A stretch of DNA of 64,000 nt from Heligmosomoides polygyrus polygyrus (GCA_947396885.1 OX377201.1:7798934-7862933); one strand, 5' to 3'; shown: positions 10,595 to 22,878, counted from the stretch's first letter. Numbers and translations are program-made. The notes: generated from the sequence alone by a model not told the origin.

Positions 10595-10848
10595 CGGCGT
10601 TATTCGATCCCTCTTGGGATGCGCCACGGATTCCCATTCCGGCAGTATGGTGGGGGAATTTGAATGCGTACTAAAATTCGAAAAAATGGCCATACGATGA
10701 ATTGTGGTGGCTAGCCAATGAACATGTCATCGCTTTATCCTTCTCAGACAAGTCTGGTACCAATTCACCGACCTCGGAGGGATGGAAGGCTTAGTTGGCC
10801 TGGGCGGGAAATCCGAACCAGAAAAACCTGGTATCGGGTGCACACGAC
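10595..10848 (-). mobile_element. SINE-like element, head truncated
   Basis: Runs from the 3' end (ACGGCGTTATTCGATCCC) to GGTATCGGGTGCACACGAC, lacking the A-box end. Confidence 0.82.
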
Positions 10849-11106
10849 ATTTTTAGAATCCCGCCTATTCTATTTATCTTATTTAAATCTATCAATTAGA
10901 TTATTGTTTATTGTTTATTGTGCTTGCCGATAACAGTACTCAGGTGGGAAAAAACAGAATACGCGTAAGATTGGCTATGTAATCAAAAATATAAATTAGC
11001 TAATATCCACTAAGAGAATGAAAAAGAAACGAATTCGGATAAATAATTAATTAATAATAATAGTAATTAATAATAATAATTAATAATTAATAATAATTAA
11101 TTTAAT

Positions 11107-11402
11107 GGGCGCGTGTAGCGCAGTCGGAGGAGGCGCGACTGTCGCGTGCACCCGATACCAGGTTCCTGGTTCGGATTTCCCGCCCAGGCCAACCAAGCCT
11201 TCCATCCCTCCGGGGTCGGTGAATTGGTACCAGATTTGTCTGGGAAGGATAAAGCGCTGACTTGTTCATCGGCTGGCCACCGCAAGTCATTGTATGGCCA
11301 AATACGCATTCAAATAGCCTCCACGACATCCCGTAGACGTAGAATGCGCTGGCGCATCCCAAAAGGGATTGAGTAACGCCGTCCTTTATCCTTTATCCTT
11401 TT
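11107..11402 (+). mobile_element. SINE-like element, full length
   Basis: One of the most intact copies, with tail TCCTTTATCCTTTATCC. It is embedded in AAT/ATT-rich simple sequence at 11036-11106. Confidence 0.92.
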
Positions 11403-12170
11403 AATAATTAATTAATAATTGGAGCTTTCTCGGATAAGAGGGGACACTTATGTAGGGCGAAAATAAGGTCACTGAAAAAAAAGATTATTATTTCATTTTT
11501 AAATTTTTTAAAAATTTTCTATAAATAATTCGAATGTCAGCTAACTGGTCCCAACTTACACCCCCATTTGTTCGGGTAGGTCGAAATTTTTCAAACCAGA
11601 CGGATCCCTAACCCGCCTCCCATGCTATCTGAAGTGGACTGTTTGCGTTACACCACTGGCAGGCGCTGTTTGACCTGACACAACAACATCCAGAACTCCG
11701 CCGTTCAACACTCTCTGGTGATAAGTGGACGGCGGTCAGAGGGCACAGAACCAGCCTGATCCAACTGGCGCTCGGCTAATGACCACAGAGCAGCCTTTCA
11801 GCTACATAGGACAACCAATAGTTGTTAAGATCTTACAGTATACTGTACCACACGATGATCTCACACCAATTTTCATTCAACAAGGCCTGATGATTCGACT
11901 TTTCGCAGCCTTAAAAGATCTGGTCATAGTGCATAATTTTTCGAATTCAAACGCCCAATTAGGTGAACGCACCGCTTCAAAATTTGTAAAATTTTCATTT
12001 TTGAGCAAAAATCTCGGTTCAAAGCGTATACGACTGAAAAGCTGGCTTTTGCCATTTAAAGAAGAGATTGCGCCGTATACTCGTCTAGCTCGTTGCGACG
12101 TTGATCTGGTTAATAGCAATAGGTGAAGATGCTTGCTTTTTCACAACTGTTTTTGTTATACCGTTGACCG
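11403..12170. other. Intronic sequence with one open frame of doubtful status
   Basis: A plus-strand frame of 133 codons (11725-12126) has no recognisable motif and borders repeats. An AT-rich tract lies at 11460-11530. I see nothing that can be called a gene. Confidence 0.4.
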
Positions 12171-12470
12171 AAAGCGTGTAACGCAGTCGGAAGAGGTGCT
12201 GGCTGTCGCACGCACCCGATACCAGGTCCCTGGTTCGATTTCCCGCCCGGGCCAACCAAGCCTTCCATCCTTCCGGAGTCGGTGAATTGGTCCCAGACTC
12301 TTCTGAGAACAATAAAGCGCTAACTTGTCCATCGATTGGCTACCGCAAGTCATTGTATGGCCAAATACGCATTCAACACGCCTTCACGAGATCCCGTAGA
12401 AGTAGAATGCATGGCGCATCCCAAAAGGGTTACGTAACGCCGTCCTTTATCCTCTATCCCTTATACCATT
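12171..12470 (+). mobile_element. SINE-like element, diverged
   Basis: Head AAGCGTGTAACGCAGTCGGA, body with TCCCAGACTCTTCTGAGAAC, tail TCCTTTATCCTCTATCCC. Confidence 0.85.
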
Positions 12471-12775
12471 GACCAGCGTGCAACTCCAGGTAAATTGAAC
12501 TTTGGTTGAAAATGAAAATCGCAACGAAATAGATAAAAGCAACAAATTTGAACAAAAAACAAAAAAAAAGAACAAAAACTCATTTTTAATATACCAAAAA
12601 ATTACTACATTTTGCACTTTAAAATAATCTTAGAACCACATTTCCTCAGAAGAAAGAAATTTTTATAAAATTTTTAAGCACCTTCGTCACTTTTCGGGTA
12701 AAATACGATTTCAAGGAAAGCCCTACTATTTTTTTGGACAAAAAAATCGATTTAATCTTCTCCGAGAGTAGAATG

Positions 12776-13043
12776 ATAAGGATAAACGATAGCGTTACTC
12801 ATTCCCTTTTGGGATGCGCCATGCACTCTACCTCTACGGGATGTCGTGGAGGCGATTTGAATGCGTATTTGGCCATACAATGTGGTGGCCAGCGATGAAC
12901 CCTTCGCAGTCAAGTCTGACACCAATTTACCGATCCCGGAGGGATGGAAGGCTTGGTTGGCCTGGGCGGGAAATCCGAACCAGGAGCCTAGTATCGGATG
13001 CAGGCGACAGTCGGCGCCTCCTCCGACTGCGCTACACGCACCC
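12776..13043 (-). mobile_element. SINE-like element with internal deletion
   Basis: Inverse copy ending in CTGCGCTACACGCACCC. The middle is shortened around 12895-12920. Confidence 0.88.
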
Positions 13044-13129
13044 TCTTCTCCGAGAGTATCGACCATTTTGATTTCAAACGTGTTAAATCAGACTGAAAAT
13101 GAGTCAACCTTGCTTAGAAGAGTGTCCAT

Positions 13130-14160
13130 TTTGATTTGAGAATTGTACAATTTTTGAAGTGGACATGTTAATACTGATTGATATTGATATATACCATTTT
13201 CACATCGAATTGAACACTTTTCAAATCAAATTGGACACTTTTCACGTCGAATTGGACACTCTTTTAAGCTAGCCTAAGACCTTTGAAATCAATTTAAAAT
13301 GACCTTTAAGCAGGTTAAGTTACTTACTCACTAAGATGGTTTGAATAGCTTTTGTTTAAGAAAAATTAGGTATAAGCCTCTTTGAATCTTTTTTAGTTCA
13401 CCTGCCCGAAGATGAGTAATAATTTTATAAAAATTTACTTTCTGAGAAAAAATTATAGACTTTGTCTTAAAGCGCAGCAAGGCAGCAATCATGTGCTGCC
13501 ATAAAAGACTGTATCACGCCATGTACTCGGAAAGCAGGTCGCAATGTTTATTTGATTGATAGTGTGAATACTGCTTACATGCAGAAAGAAAGTTAGGACG
13601 TGTGTGCATTTTTACAATTGTTTATGTTGCACCGTTTGCAGGCGTGAAACTGCATACAGACCGAAATGTTCCTATCGATCGAGTAAAAATCGCGATGTTT
13701 CGGACGAGTGCATGGCGCAATCTCTGCTTTGACAACAGAAAATAACCGCCTTCCTTCTCTTTAGAACAAGCTTTGAACCACTGCTTTTCTCAATGAATAA
13801 AATTTTTATAAAATTTCTAACAATGTCTTCACTTATTGGGTAGATGAATTAAAACTTCAAAGAAAATTATGCTACAATTTTCCTTAAACAAAAAAATATT
13901 CTAACGTTTTTGGAGTGTTTTTTGTTCAATGCAGAAGAAGCTCATTTCAAATTGGAAAATTTCGCTTTGATTTCAAAAGTCTTAGGTCCCGTTTATACTT
14001 CGACGCCGAGCGACGCAACGCCACGTGCAGTGCCATATTGATTGAGCGGCGCGATCGATCAATTTGGCCACTTTATATGCCGTCGCGTCACTCGACGCCG
14101 AAGCATAAACGGGGCTTAGACTAGCTTAGAATAGTGTCCAATTTGACGTGAAAATTGTAT
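13130..14160. repeat. AT-rich foldback family E with nested family A MITE
   Basis: The ends (TATATACCATTTTCACATCG with AATTGGACACTTTTC words, and AATTTGACGTGAAAATTG) are inverted. The interior has inverted CAATAAGTG..TTTTATAAAATTT blocks. Confidence 0.8.
13985..14116. mobile_element. Palindromic MITE, family A, nested in AT-rich foldback
   Basis: The element is flanked by TTA on both sides (AAAGTCTTA and TTAGACTAGC) and splits the conserved CTTAGACTAGCTTAG end of the AT-rich foldback family. This gives a likely TTA target duplication for family A. Confidence 0.88.
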
Positions 14161-15122
14161 TTTTATATTGGAATGTATTGACAAACAATTTATAGTCCTT
14201 AAATCAGAGAAAGAGAGAAAATGAAGGCTACTGGAGAACCTTTAGTTCAAGTTACAAAATACGAAGCCTTCCAGAAGTAGCAGAAGGAAAGAAGGAAGGA
14301 TAGCAAAGTGTAAGAAGCCTTCTCGAGGCCATTTAATCCTCAAAATCTGCCAAAAATATTCTCAGGAGTACATCCAGGGAACGACTAACGTATCGACGGA
14401 ACGCAATATCGATGGCATCGCAACGATCAATGGAGAATTGTACGCTTCGGTGTGATGACGACGAGCACTACGACGACAACGACGGGACGTCGTCGCCGCC
14501 GTCGTCGCCACCGATGACGACCAGAGTCGTATCGCTGAGCAGATGATTATTCATAGCTGGGGCCCGATCACACACACCACACACACCACACATGCCCAAA
14601 CAACCGTGTGGTACTATCCAAATAATCAAACCATTAGGCGCCGCCGAACAAACAACAAGCACCGGGGCGACGGCGGCGGTGGCTCTCTTCTCTCCAGCCT
14701 AGGCCAAACGGCCTAGGCTGACTGGGTGGTCCCCTCTAATGAGTCGGTGGAGAGACGACGACATGTCTCTGCGGTGAGCTATGACTACGACGCCTAGCCG
14801 CCGCAATTCGACGAGAAGACGAAGCGCAACAGCGTTGAAACACAGACTGTCGTTCGTGCACACTCACAGCCTATCTTGGGAACCGGTCCGGCGCGCTGTA
14901 ACGTGGAACGAACACTTGAAGAATGCGGAAACAAATTCGATAAAAATCAAAAAGCACGGTCCCACTTTGCAACCCGCTCCACTCAAACAGCGCGTTTTTA
15001 TCGCCAACGGTTGGGGATCCCTGTAGAGTTACACCTCTAGAGCTAGCGAGCAGTAGTAGAACCCTACCCAATCTGTTTCAGCTACTTAGCTACAAGCCGT
15101 CACGAAAACTAGCTCCAGAATC
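14160..15122. other. Unique CG-rich block with GAC/GTC runs
   Basis: Contains GAC/GTC triplet-rich sequence at 14455-14520, a CACACACCACACACACC run at 14571-14600 and a GCCTAGGCCAAACGGCCTAGGC hairpin near 14698. On the minus strand an ATG frame, NNHLLSDTTLVVIGGDDGGD, is open. It could be promoter or first-exon DNA of the scaffold gene, but nothing proves it. Confidence 0.35.
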
Positions 15123-15515
15123 GGATCTATCCTATTCGGGGCGGGAGTACATAACTAAAAATCATGCAACAAGTCGACTTGGGATTCGCGGAGTGGGTTC
15201 TAAAGGACAACATAAGGCCCAGGTTCACAAAAACAAACAAAAAATTACAACAAAAACAAAAAAATTCACGACGCTTGTAAAGCTATGTGCGTCCCTCCCA
15301 TGACAGACCCTGGTTAAGACATGTCAGGCGGCGGTCAGCTGTGTTTGAATGCGCCTTTCCCGCTGGGATGTTCTTACAGCCGCGGTACTTTTTTTGTATT
15401 TTCGTTTGTTTGTTTGTTTTGTGTAATATTTTGCCTTCTTGAAGGGGCTCCTTGGGTCCCACATTAATTTACTGCATGATTTTTAGTTATGCCCCCCCCC
15501 GACTAGGATAGATCC
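15123..15515. mobile_element. Foldback family D (GGATCTATCCTA ends)
   Basis: Inverted ends GGATCTATCCTATTCGGGGC / GCCCCCCCCCGACTAGGATA, followed inside by CATAACTAAAAATCATGCA and its inverse. The centre contains ACATGTCAGGCGGCGGTCAG, shared with the 27.8 kb copy. Confidence 0.85.
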
Positions 15516-15673
15516 CCAGAAATCTTCACAAAAGCGTAGAGAAGCTCTCAAAACAATTTTGACCTATCCTACTCGGAGGGGGGCATACAATGAATTGTGT
15601 CTATACTATATCGCTCCTATCTTTTGGTTTTTGGGCGGAATAAACGCAGAAAAACGCGGTTTTCCCATAAGCA

Positions 15674-15800
15674 TGTTATTGTACGGTCAAGTACGCATTC
15701 ATATCGTCTCCACAACATCATGTCGAAGTAGAATGCGTGGCGCATACCAAGGAAATTGAGTAACACTGCCATTTATCCTTCATCCTTTTATCCTTTATAT
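15674..15800 (+). mobile_element. SINE-like 3' fragment
   Basis: Starts at TTGTACGGTCAAGTACGCAT and ends with an extended TCCTTYATCCTTTTATCC tail. Confidence 0.8.
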
Positions 15801-15839
15801 ATTTACAAGTGCTCCGACACGCCTAACGGCGTGTCTCGC

Positions 15840-16369
15840 ACTTGCGCGCTTCGCGCGACTTTGCACCATCACTGACCTAAAGAAAGTAGCTTTTGTCAAA
15901 CTTAAAATTCGCTAACATCTAGGAGCTGCTGCGTACTTCATCGGCATCAAGCCGTTCACCACTTCGGTACCTTTCATCATAGACATTTTCTCCACACCGT
16001 CCAGTAACATCATTGGTTTGTGCTGCGCAGTACTTCGGCCCCTCCACTGTGTACACGTCTTCCGAATCCGGGCTCCAGCTTCCCCCTCACTCGTTCCACT
16101 CGTTCCTTCTTTCTAGATCTAATTGCTGGTCCGCCTTTACAGGTCTTCCCCCCTCCCCCACCTTCCTGGCCCCAACCCCTGGTCCACTTCCTTGTTTTCA
16201 CTATTGACCTCCTACTGGTCTCTTCCTGCTGGCTTCCCCGCCCTGGTCCCTCCTTCAGGTTGTTCCTTTCCTTCCTGGACGCTCACCTGGTTCACTCTAA
16301 AGGGCCCTTACTTCCCTTCTCCAACACCCCCTAGTGGTCCTACTATGCTCAAGGCAGACGTCAGTGGCA
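15840..16369. other. Pyrimidine-rich intronic DNA
   Basis: A CT-rich strand (16070-16330) produces long proline/serine/leucine-rich frames in three phases, a sign of composition bias rather than coding. A GCGCGCTTCGCGCGA hairpin lies near 15842. Confidence 0.5.
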
Positions 16370-17155
16370 TGTATTCAGAATCAAACGCTCAGAAACGCGC
16401 GCAGACGCCGCTGAGTCAAGCAGGAGGAGACTAAGCGTCCTCTGCTGTAACAACATCCCATGTTGAACGGCAAACATCGCCCGCGCGAGGTACGCAGAGG
16501 CGTACCTGGCGCGGGTAACGTTTTCCGTTCAACATGGGATAATGCTGAGTTCTGCATGCGGCCAGTCGTCGTACGACGACGATGAGACCTCTGCTTCCTT
16601 TCTTTTCTATCTTCTGAATCCAGATGGTTGCGGTGCGACGAAGGGAACCCTCCTTCTGGATTCAGGGACTCAGAAACGCGCGCAGACGCCGTTGTGTCAA
16701 TAGAGAGGAGGCTGCGCTTCCTCGGCTGGAGGAGCATCCCATGTTGAATTCTGGATGCGGCCGCTCGTCGTACGACGACGGTGTCACCTCTTCTGACTCC
16801 AGAAGGTTGTGGTGCGATGAAGGGAACCCGTCTTCTGAATTCAGGATTCGCTCAGAAACGCGCGCAGACGCCGTTGTGTCAATAGAGAGGCTGCGCTTCC
16901 TCTGCTGCAGCAGCATCTCATGCTCAATTCTGAATGCGATGCCTCATCGTAGGACGACGGTGTCTCCTCTTCTGACTCCAGAAGGTTGTGGTGCGATGAA
17001 GGGAACCCGTCTTCTGGATTCAGGCACTCAGAAACGCGCGCAAACGCCGTTTTGTCAAGCAGGAGGAGGCTACGCGTAACTCTGCTGTAACAACATCCCA
17101 TGTTGAACGGCAGACGTTGCCCGCGCGAAGTACGCGGAGGCGTCGCAAGGGGTTC
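16370..17155. repeat. Tandem repeat of about 180 nt, 4-5 units
   Basis: Repeated phrases are CTCAGAAACGCGCGCAGACG (16388, 16669, 16852, 17028), ACATCCCATGTTGAACGGCA and GTCGTACGACGAC, and CTCCAGAAGGTTGTGGTGCG. The outer units carry CGCGCGAGGTACGC..GCGTACCTGGCGCGG hairpins. Overlapping frames across it are by-products of the repeat. Confidence 0.85.
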
Positions 17156-17322
17156 CATGAGATTGCGTGTGATTCCACGAGGCGTATCTCAGCCAGGTTC
17201 CCAACCTGAGTGAGATACGCCTCATCATCTACAGGGCAGGTAGCTAACTCAATTATATAGTGGTAGATAAATGGAACGCATACTAAATCTCAAGAGGATT
17301 AAGTATAGAAACAGGAGAGGAA

Positions 17323-17552
17323 AGCGTTGATCAATCCTTGCTTTTTCTGCGCCGCGCACTCTACTGCGGGGGATACCGTGGTGGTAATTTGGATGCTTAT
17401 TTGTCGGTATGGGAACGCGGTAGCACAGCCGTGGGAGATGCTGGCTGTCACGAGACCCCCAGTTGAGGTTTTTGGTTCGGATCTCGTCCATGGAAATCAG
17501 TCCCTCCGTGGTCGGTGAAGTGGTTCCAGACTGCATGGAAAGGATAAAATAT
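17323..17552. mobile_element. Two diverged SINE-like pieces in inverted orientation
   Basis: A minus-strand 3' part (17323-17403, GCGCCGCGCACTCTACTGCG) directly faces a plus-strand head (17408-17552) with CGGTAGCACAGCCGTGGGAG and TTTTTGGTTCGGATCTCGTC. Confidence 0.6.
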
Positions 17553-17559
17553 TTTCGAG

Positions 17560-18860
17560 AATGATCTACAACTACATGCCATATGACAGATGATGGCTAT
17601 CTATCATGAGTCGAAAATTCTAAAATTCTATCATGAACCTTCGCAAAATCGTCTCAAGACTTTCTGACCTACCCAATATTTGTGCATGAGCGCTTGAAAG
17701 AAGACTTCTATGGGGAAGCAATAGCATCAGAAGTAAATTCCATTTCTTTTGGGACAGAAAAAAGATCACCCGATGGATCCAAACCTAGTCGACTCCTCAG
17801 TTCTCCCAAATCCAGCCTTCTTTCTACACAGTGAAGCAGCTGCTGTCACTACGACTTTACGGAGCATATACTGAGCGCAAAAGCGAGCGTGAGATCGAGC
17901 GGTCTGGAAGAGTTGTGGTCCCCGCTGAGAAGACCTCCAGCCGACAAAAGGACCATCAAAGTATACATACTGAGCGCAAAAGCGATATGTTGCCCTTCCA
18001 ACAAGTAGAAAATTCATCGTCAACCTGGGGCCGGATTCATAATCGATTTACAGCAATTTAACAGAGAAAATTGCAGCCGAAATCCCTGATGGAGCGGCTT
18101 ATTAAGCGATATGGTGAGCAATAAGCCGCGTTGTCTGAGTTTTCCGCTGCGAATTCTCTGTTAAAGTTATGTAAGTCGTTGATAAAGCCGACCCCTGTTC
18201 TCCACGGTCCATGTATAAAAAGAACTCATCGCGATTCAGCGGAATACGCTTCCACAGCGGAATATGATTTCACCACTGGAATTGTAAGCAGCAACGACAC
18301 ATGACGGGTAAAAGTGGATTCGGGTGAACGAAGAGAAATCTTCGACAAAGTGTGGAAGATACGAAGATACGAAGATACGGATATACCGAATTGAAGTGTG
18401 TCCTATTTCACTTGAAAAACAATACTGAATTTTCTTGGACAAAATTATTCTATCACATTATGTTAACCTCCTTGGTGAGCTTCCAATTTGATATAGAAGA
18501 CGATTATATTGATTGGGAAACGCTCAGTCTCCATTTTAAAGGGTCAAGCTCGCTTGAAAGAGTGTCCAATTTGATTTGAAAAATGTCCACTTTTATTTGA
18601 AAAGTGACCAACTTGACGCGAAAATAGTATATACAGGCTTGTCCTATTCAATTTAAACTGTAGTTCCACGTCTAGGTGATATTTTGAGGGTTTTTGAAGA
18701 AGTATTTGACCCTCACATTCGCTAGAAGACCCATAATAGACCTTGCTACACCTCACTCGTCCCTGGAGGGTACACAGCTTGTCTCAGACACTATCGCAGA
18801 ACCAAACACTAGCCATCGATGATCAATGAATGCTTAAAATTACACAAATCATTGGCTAAA
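17560..18860. other. Intronic DNA around the 18027 MITE
   Basis: Includes a duplicated phrase ATACTGAGCGCAAAAGCGA (17868 and 17967) and family E end words at 18540-18640. No exon seen. Confidence 0.5.
18027..18195. mobile_element. Palindromic MITE, family C (GGGGCCGGATTCAT ends)
   Basis: Ends GGGGCCGGATTCATAATCGA and the inverse TCGTTGATAAAGCCGACCCC. The arms contain CAGCAATTTAACAGAGAAAA and GCCGAAATCCCTGAT. Confidence 0.87.
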
Positions 18861-18864
18861 GCAT

Positions 18865-19148
18865 AAGGTTAAAGGACGGCGTCAATCCCTTTTGGGATGC
18901 GCCAGCGCATTCTACTTCTACGGGATGTCGTGGAGGCGATATGAATGCGTATTTCGCCATACAATGACTTGCGGTGGCCAGCCGATGAACAAGTTAGCGC
19001 TTTATCCTTCCCAGACACGTCTGGTGCCAATTCACCGACCCCGGAGGGATGGAAAGCTTGGTTGGCCTGGGCGGGAAATCCGAACCAGGAACCTGGTATC
19101 GGATGCACGCGACAGTCGGCGCCTCCTCCGACTGCCCTACACGCGCCC
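18865..19148 (-). mobile_element. SINE-like element, full length
   Basis: Inverse copy ending GCCCTACACGCGCCCAT, with the 3' end at AAAGGACGGCGTCAATCCC. Confidence 0.9.
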
Positions 19149-19149
19149 A

Positions 19150-19478
19150 TATCATTGGCTACAATGGAGAAAATCGCAGACATGGAAGAACCGCCAATAA
19201 CGAATCTGGGGTGGATGCATCAAATTCACAACGTCCACGAAAGGCGTTCCAAAGGTGAACAATAACCGGAATACTGGGCGAAGGCTGAACGATGGAATGA
19301 AGAAAAATCAATGGGAAGTCATTCCAGTGCACAGGGGTAGCCACAGTCGTCTCGTCAAAGACCGACTTAACGACAACTTGACGAGCCACTCCGCCACCAC
19401 CACCGACTATGGGTAACAACAACCGGGGCTCAATTAGCTATGCACACCAGACACCGCCACGCAGCAAACAGGGAAGAG
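19150..19478. other. Short unique segment between SINEs
   Basis: Open on both strands (minus 19159-19422, 87 codons, with QVVVKSVFDETTVATPVHWN). No family recognised and no good splice sites. Confidence 0.35.
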
Positions 19479-19680
19479 ATTGGTAGGCGTATTTGTCTAT
19501 ACAATGGCATGTAGTAGCCAGCTGATGGGCAAGCCAGGGTTTTATCCTTCCCAGACAGCTCCAGTACCAATTCAAAGACCCTGGAGAGAAGGAAGAGCTG
19601 GTTTGGGCGGGAAATCCGAACCAAGAACCTGGAATGGGGTGCACGCGACAGCCGGCGCCTCCTCCGACTGCGCTAACACA
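19479..19680 (-). mobile_element. SINE-like element, 3' truncated
   Basis: The inverse head and body are present (TCTATACAATGGCATGTAGT to CTCCGACTGCGCTAAC). The 3' third is missing. Confidence 0.82.
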
Positions 19681-19790
19681 CAGAATGGTCGAGTGATGGG
19701 GTGAGCACAGTGTCTCGTGCGGGCCTTCCCCGTAAGTTCAAAAGCCGAACATTTGCTCTAGCATCAATTATTTTCAGTATCAATTATTAT

Positions 19791-20085
19791 GGGCGCGTGG
19801 AGCGCAGTCGGAGGAGGAGCCGGCTGTCGCCTGCACCCGATACCAGGTTCCTGGTTCGGATTTCCTGCCCAGGCCAACCAAACCTTCCATCCCTCCGGGG
19901 TTGGTGAATTGATACCAGACATGTCTGCGAAGAATAAAGCGCTGACTTGTTCATTGGCTGGCCACCGCAAGTCATTGTATGGCCAAATACGCATTCAACG
20001 CGCCTCCACGACATCCCGTAGAAGAAGAATGCGCTGGCGTATTTCAAAGGGATTGAATAACGCCGTCTTTTATCCTTTTTATCAA
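19791..20085 (+). mobile_element. SINE-like element, full length
   Basis: Head GGGCGCGTGGAGCGCAGTCG, tail CGCCGTCTTTTATCC. It is flanked by CAATTATTA-type AT-rich sequence on both sides. Confidence 0.92.
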
Positions 20086-20164
20086 TTATTATTATCCAAT
20101 TATTATTCAATACAATTAATTTAAATATTATTAGCATCAATTATTTTCAACTAATTATTATCAG

Positions 20165-21127
20165 TTATACATCTGCTATTTTATGCCATTTTCACGCCAA
20201 ATTGGAGAATCTTATAACGAACTTGATGCTTCTGAAACCAAAGTGAGCGACTTTCAAATCAAAACGATCTTTTTAATGGTTAAACTATAAAATCATTAAA
20301 ATGGTTAGAATTTTTTTCAAAGGAAATTTAGTCTAACTTCCTTTGAAGTCTTAATTCATCTACCCAATAAGTTAACACATTGTTTGAAATTTTATAAAAA
20401 GAAAGAAAGAAAGGATTGTTGTTTAAAGAGCAATAAGGCAGCAACCATATAATTTATTAAAGAGGCTAGATCGCGCCATGCGCTCGAAAAGCTCGTCACG
20501 ATTTTTAGTTGACTGATAGTGTAAATGCTGCTTGCATTAGAATAATTTTACGCCGTTCAAGGAAAATTTGGTATTACTTACTTTTTCTCTTCTTATAGCT
20601 GCTCGAATGAGTGCACCAATTTTGTAAAATTTTTATTTTTTGAGAAAATAATAATAAACTAAAATTTATTTTAAAGCGACCAGGACTGCAAGCATTTAGT
20701 GCATTGGAAAAGGCATCGCGCCATGCATTAGAAAAGCTCGTCGCAGTTTTTATTTGATTGGTAGCGTAAATGCTGCTTACGTGAAGCATTAAAGTATGGA
20801 CATGCGTTTTCTTTACAATATTTTTTCCAATTCAAGCTATTTTTTCCTCAAAGAATGGGAAATTCATAAAATTTCAAGCAACGTGTTCACTTATTGGATA
20901 GGGTTATTGAATTAAAACTTCGAAGGTAGTTATACTATTAATAATAATAATAATGATAATAATAATAAATAATAATAGTAATAATGTCAATATAATTTTT
21001 TTCAAGAAAAAATTCCAACCTTTTTGGAGCGTCTCTAGCAACCTTTCAATTTAAAAATGTTCAGTTTGATTTCAAAAGTGTTGGACTTATTCAGAGGGGT
21101 GTCCAATTTGACGTGAAAAGTGTCCAG
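20165..21127. repeat. AT-rich foldback family E
   Basis: From TCTGCTATTTTATGCCATTTTC to CCAATTTGACGTGAAAAGTG. It includes two inverted GATCGCGCCATGCRYT..AAAAGCTCGTCRC blocks and an (AAT)n run at 20939-20990. Confidence 0.78.
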
Positions 21128-21447
21128 GGCCCGGATTCATTGAGCAGTGGGTACAGGTAGAGATACTGTAAGGAGGTTGTACCCACTACCCGAATTGGGT
21201 AGCGGGTACGATTCGTATTCGTGAAGGGTACCAACGGTAGGGTAGAAGTAAGCCTGTCGTGAGAACAGCTGATCTTACTGGAGGAGTCGCGGGTATACGT
21301 ATGTACCCACGACGATCTCTACCCATTGATATACCCACGATTTGTGGGTAGGGTTTATCATGAATCGTGGGTATGTCCACATCGTGGGTATGTTCACCCC
21401 CTATACCCAGCATACCTGTGGGTATGCGCGTTGATGAAACCGGCCCA
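21128..21447. mobile_element. Longer family C-ended element with GTGGGTA repeats
   Basis: Ends GGCCCGGATTCATTGAGCAG and GATGAAACCGGCC. The interior is rich in GTACCCAC/GTGGGTA words, with internal hairpins such as TACCCACTACCCG and GTAGCGGGTA. Related GTGGGTA palindromes occur near 38590, 49965 and 50650. Confidence 0.7.
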
Positions 21448-21571
21448 GTTTGAGTTGAAAAATGGGTACAAGTCTAATGGCAGAGGTCCACCTCATTTTT
21501 CTCCACAAATACCAGAAAATTTGTTTGGGCAGTTTGAAAATTAAGAGCGTAAGCACGCAAAAATGGGTATA

Positions 21572-21745
21572 TGTCACGTAGGTGAGCAGCATTGGTAGGT
21601 GGAAACGCCTAAACCAATCAGATTGCATGGAATGGGCGTGGCAGGTACTTTGATGGGCTGGCATGTGTTCGGCCTGTGCTCTGTTTGGCTACTATTGGCT
21701 GGCGCGCTCCCACCTACCAATGCTGGTCACCTATACGACATGTAC
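21572..21745. mobile_element. Palindromic MITE, family G-related
   Basis: Ends ATGTCACGTAGGTGAGCAGC and GGTCACCTATACGACATG, with inner arms GCATTGGTAGGTGG and CCACCTACCAATGC. The interior includes CAATCAGATTGCATGG. Confidence 0.75.
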
Positions 21746-21769
21746 CCAAAAATGCATAGTTCACCTTCT

Positions 21770-21915
21770 GGGGACAGATTCATCAACCACTCACTGCCCT
21801 TTAACAGTGAAAACACCGCCAAACCCCATGATATGGCATTCTCAGCATCAGGATTGGGGGTATAGGTGGTATTTTCACCGTCAGAGGGCGGTAAGCGGTT
21901 GATGAATCTGGCCCC
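21770..21915. mobile_element. Family C-related MITE
   Basis: Ends GGGGACAGATTCATCAACCA and GATGAATCTGGCCCC. The inner arms are GTGAAAACACCGCCAAACC and the inverse with GGTGGTATTTTCACCG. Confidence 0.85.
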
Positions 21916-21999
21916 TGGAGGACAACTAAGCCCGCTTTGTCTAGAGTAAGGCTGTCAAAAGTGGAGAAGATACGCGGTGGATCCCTCTCATTCGACTTG

Positions 22000-22878
22000 C
22001 GCCGAAAGTATCCAATTTGACGTAAAAATGTTATATAAAAACCTTCCTCAAAAGCAAACCAAAAGCCGTCAAAATTTCTCTCAAATTTTTGAAAAACTTC
22101 GTTAGGTCGTTAGGCAGATTTTTAGGGAAAATGCCGTTGATTCGATGAACCATTAAAGGTACACCCCTACTGGAAAGCGCCTAAAGCAGTCTGGTCCACA
22201 GCTCTGCTAGTTTAGCCACGTTCCAGCCGAACAATTCAATCAGATCGAGCCGCGACCGACCGCATACAGTCAACATATCGTACCGCGAAACGATAAGCCG
22301 CTTTCGGCGAAGAGTCACACCGCAGCAGATTCACGCACAAACCGCGACAAGCTCAGGCGGACGGCGGCGCTCACGAATAGATGATACACACACACACACC
22401 AACAGACCGACGGCCAGCTAGCAAGTCATACAGCCGACGGCGAGACAGGCCAGCCGACAGACGACGGCTACCGGACCGTCGACGCATCAACCGCCCACCA
22501 CGGGATGTAACTGTGTGACAGACAGAGCTGATAGTGAGTTCTGCAGGCACACAGGCACACTCAACGCTCAGCAGCGGCCGATTACTCACTCGCTGCTGCC
22601 GCTCGCTCCGAAGCCGCCACACAGTTTCTCAGCTCGACAATAACACCACCACCCGTCGGTATGGTCGGTCGGTCGATCGGTCGCTGGCCGTCTTCTGGTG
22701 CGGGTGGCAATCGTGCGAACTTCGGAGCGATAATAGCTCCTCAGCACGTTCGGAGCGCTCTTCCATAGAATGGCAGAGGAGACACTCTGACAAGCGACGT
22801 CTGCGAACATGCCCACAAGACCTAGATGGTCTTATAGGGCATCTAACACGAAGCGCAGATGTGAAGTTCGGAATTGAT
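22000..22878. other. Unique CG-rich block, possible promoter
   Basis: GC-rich, rich in CGAC/GTCGG words, with a short (CA)n run at 22387-22402. Frames are short, and the longest (143 codons, plus, from 22534) is compositionally biased. It resembles the DNA around the scaffold start exon in being free of repeats. Confidence 0.35.

Noticed and set aside
14885..14920. A 31-nt microexon-like segment on the minus strand between TTACAG and GTGAGT
   Set aside because: The splice words are good, but the peptide (RAGPVPKIG) has no match and the phase (0-1) does not fit the scaffold gene.
16013..16434. Proline/serine-rich frames of about 100 codons
   Set aside because: They occur in overlapping phases of a CT-rich strand, which points to base composition, not selection.
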